A stretch of 64,000 nt of DNA, from positions 69,313-133,312 of the forward strand of contig CAYVRP010000005.1 of assembly GCA_964454025.1 (NCBI GenBank). The letters run 5' to 3'. The notes under the pieces were generated by a model. The model saw only the letters and a list, made by a program, of their open reading frames with translations, was not told where the DNA came from and did no database searches. A program made the translations under genes and the position numbers. Below are positions 63,080 through 64,000 of this stretch, piece by piece (within the stretch, counting starts at the first letter, position 1; every line of letters starts with the position of its first letter). Source of the DNA: JAFGBI01 sp964454025 (GTDB taxonomy: Bacteria; Myxococcota_A; Polyangia; Polyangiales; Polyangiaceae).

Positions 63080-64000
63080 TCACCCTGCCGCCGCGGTCGC
63101 GGTCGCCGTCAACGGCCAGCTCGCCGTCTCGAGGCGGCCCCGGCAGGCCCGCAGCGCCTCGCGGGTGGCGGCCACGTCGGGGCGGTTTCGGGGATCGCGC
63201 CGGAGGCACGCGGCCAGCACCACGGAGAGGTCCTCGAGCCGCGCGTCCGCGGCGAGCGCGGCGAGCTTGGGGGGCCAGCCGTCGTGGGCGACGTGCTGGC
63301 CCATGATCGACGTCTCGTCCTCGCCGTCGAAGAGCAGGTGGGTCGTCAACAGCTCGAAGGCGGTGCAGGCGAACGAGTACATGTCCGCCGCGAGCGGCGA
63401 CGGCGTGTGCCCCCGAGGGACGACGCCGAGCACCTCCGGGGCGACGTACTCGAGCGTGCCGCAGCCCGGGCGGAGCTGGCGCCCGCTGAGGCCGAAATCC
63501 ACCAGCACTGGGATCTCACCGCCTCGGAGGATGACGTTCGAGGGCTTGAGGTCGAGGTGGCCGACCCCCACCCGATGCATGGCTTGCAGCCCCGCGAGGA
63601 CCCCATCCAGGTGATCCAGCACGGCCCCGAGGGTCAGCGATCGCGACCGGACCAGGCGGTCGAGCGAGGTGCCGCGGATGAGCTCCATGACCAGGATCGG
63701 CTTGGGTCGCGCCGCCAGATCGAAGGTGACGAAGCGCGCGAGGTTGTTGTGCTGGGGCAGGGAGAGCAGCGCCCCCGCCTCGTCCCGGAACAGCTGCATG
63801 AACTGCTGCTCCGAGAGTTGTCGCGCGGTGGTCGGGTCGTACTGGGGGACCTTGAGGGCGAAGGACTCGGCGTGCTTGTCGTGGCGCTCCTCGTAGCGGC
63901 GGGCCTCGAAGACCGAGCTGACGCCGCCGGCGCCGAGCGATCGGACCACGTAGAAGGCGCCGATGGTCCGGCGGGGCAAGAGCCAACCCGGCAGCGCCGG
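63080..64000 (-). CDS. Ser/Thr protein kinase-like protein (start beyond window)
   Basis: At least 306 residues; the frame is open to the right edge (ALPGWLLPRRTIGAFYVV), with a TTG at 63979 as the first inside candidate. It is more likely that the gene starts beyond the window. Kinase features: glycine loop LGAGGVSSVFEARR, ATP lysine in SFALKVPQYD, catalytic loop HLDLKPSNV (Leu replaces the Arg of HRD, so non-RD), LVDFGLSG and VAPEVLG. Catalytic Asp and Asn are retained, so activity without activation-loop phosphorylation is plausible. The C-terminal ACLRRDPRNRPD helix ends the fold and there is no further domain. It is followed by the small lipoprotein 4 bp downstream. Confidence 0.85.
   Translation of the reverse strand, partial: PALPGWLLPRRTIGAFYVVRSLGAGGVSSVFEARRYEERHDKHAESFALKVPQYDPTTARQLSEQQFMQLFRDEAGALLSLPQHNNLARFVTFDLAARPKPILVMELIRGTSLDRLVRSRSLTLGAVLDHLDGVLAGLQAMHRVGVGHLDLKPSNVILRGGEIPVLVDFGLSGRQLRPGCGTLEYVAPEVLGVVPRGHTPSPLAADMYSFACTAFELLTTHLLFDGEDETSIMGQHVAHDGWPPKLAALAADARLEDLSVVLAACLRRDPRNRPDVAATREALRACRGRLETASWPLTATATAAAG

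Overview
The window is very GC-rich. It carries five Hanks-type Ser/Thr kinases, a DUF4388 kinase, a MopE-type Cys-rich relic, Gly/Ala-rich lipoproteins with FG-GAP-like repeats, and a Wzc-type tyrosine kinase. I infer a myxobacterium (Myxococcota), probably of the Polyangia side. This comes from gene families and composition only; there is no rRNA in the window.

Layout. (1) 1-8.8 kb: an SDR epimerase cut by the left edge, a Hanks kinase with GYF-like and DUF4388 domains, a hybrid histidine kinase, gatC-gatA (no gatB here), a DUF4190 membrane protein and a second Hanks kinase. (2) 8.9-12.8 kb: an O-antigen-ligase-like protein with a TPR tail, overlapping by 4 bases a PF14907-type nucleotidyltransferase. 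(3) 12.8-14.5 kb: cysC (PAPS synthesis) convergent with a PAP phosphatase. (4) 14.8-16.8 kb: rpsB-tsf, rpsB with a long acidic N-terminal extension. (5) 16.9-44.0 kb: a large extracellular polysaccharide locus with UDP-glucuronate decarboxylase, nucleotide-sugar dehydrogenase, Wzc-like co-polymerase/tyrosine kinase, Wzy-like polymerase, Wzx-like flippase, six glycosyltransferase-type genes including two related GT-C proteins, an FkbM-like methyltransferase, asparagine synthase, a WecA-like initiating transferase and a WcaF-like acetyltransferase. A diguanylate cyclase and a response-regulator EAL phosphodiesterase sit inside it, so c-di-GMP control of the polymer is a natural inference. (6) 44.0-45.3 kb: gene debris (nucleotidyltransferase tail, frameshifted small gene, HflX GTPase fragment joined to a segment repeated 3.3 kb away). 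(7) 45.4-52.2 kb: an FG-GAP-like lipoprotein interrupted by a 100-N assembly gap, then two unrecognised secreted proteins in tandem. (8) 52.3-64 kb: a Cys-rich ORF with three in-frame TAG codons, an ion-transporter-superfamily protein, an L,D-transpeptidase, a PEGA protein, a kinase fused to a cyclic-nucleotide-binding domain, two lipoproteins, a chemoreceptor with one in-frame TAG, and a kinase running to the right edge.

The observation I would follow first is the four in-frame amber codons at two separate loci (52.3-52.8 kb and 61.31 kb). All four are TAG, with no frameshift, and at three of them tyrosine is expected or is a common family residue. TAG is also an ordinary terminator of about ten genes here, so genome-wide reassignment is excluded. 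Local readthrough or suppression, nonsense decay and base-calling error remain open.

Stretches without a convincing gene are 21.63-22.11, 23.16-24.17, 26.92-27.42, 28.64-29.22, 31.75-32.41 and most of 44.76-45.36 kb. They cluster inside or beside the polysaccharide locus.
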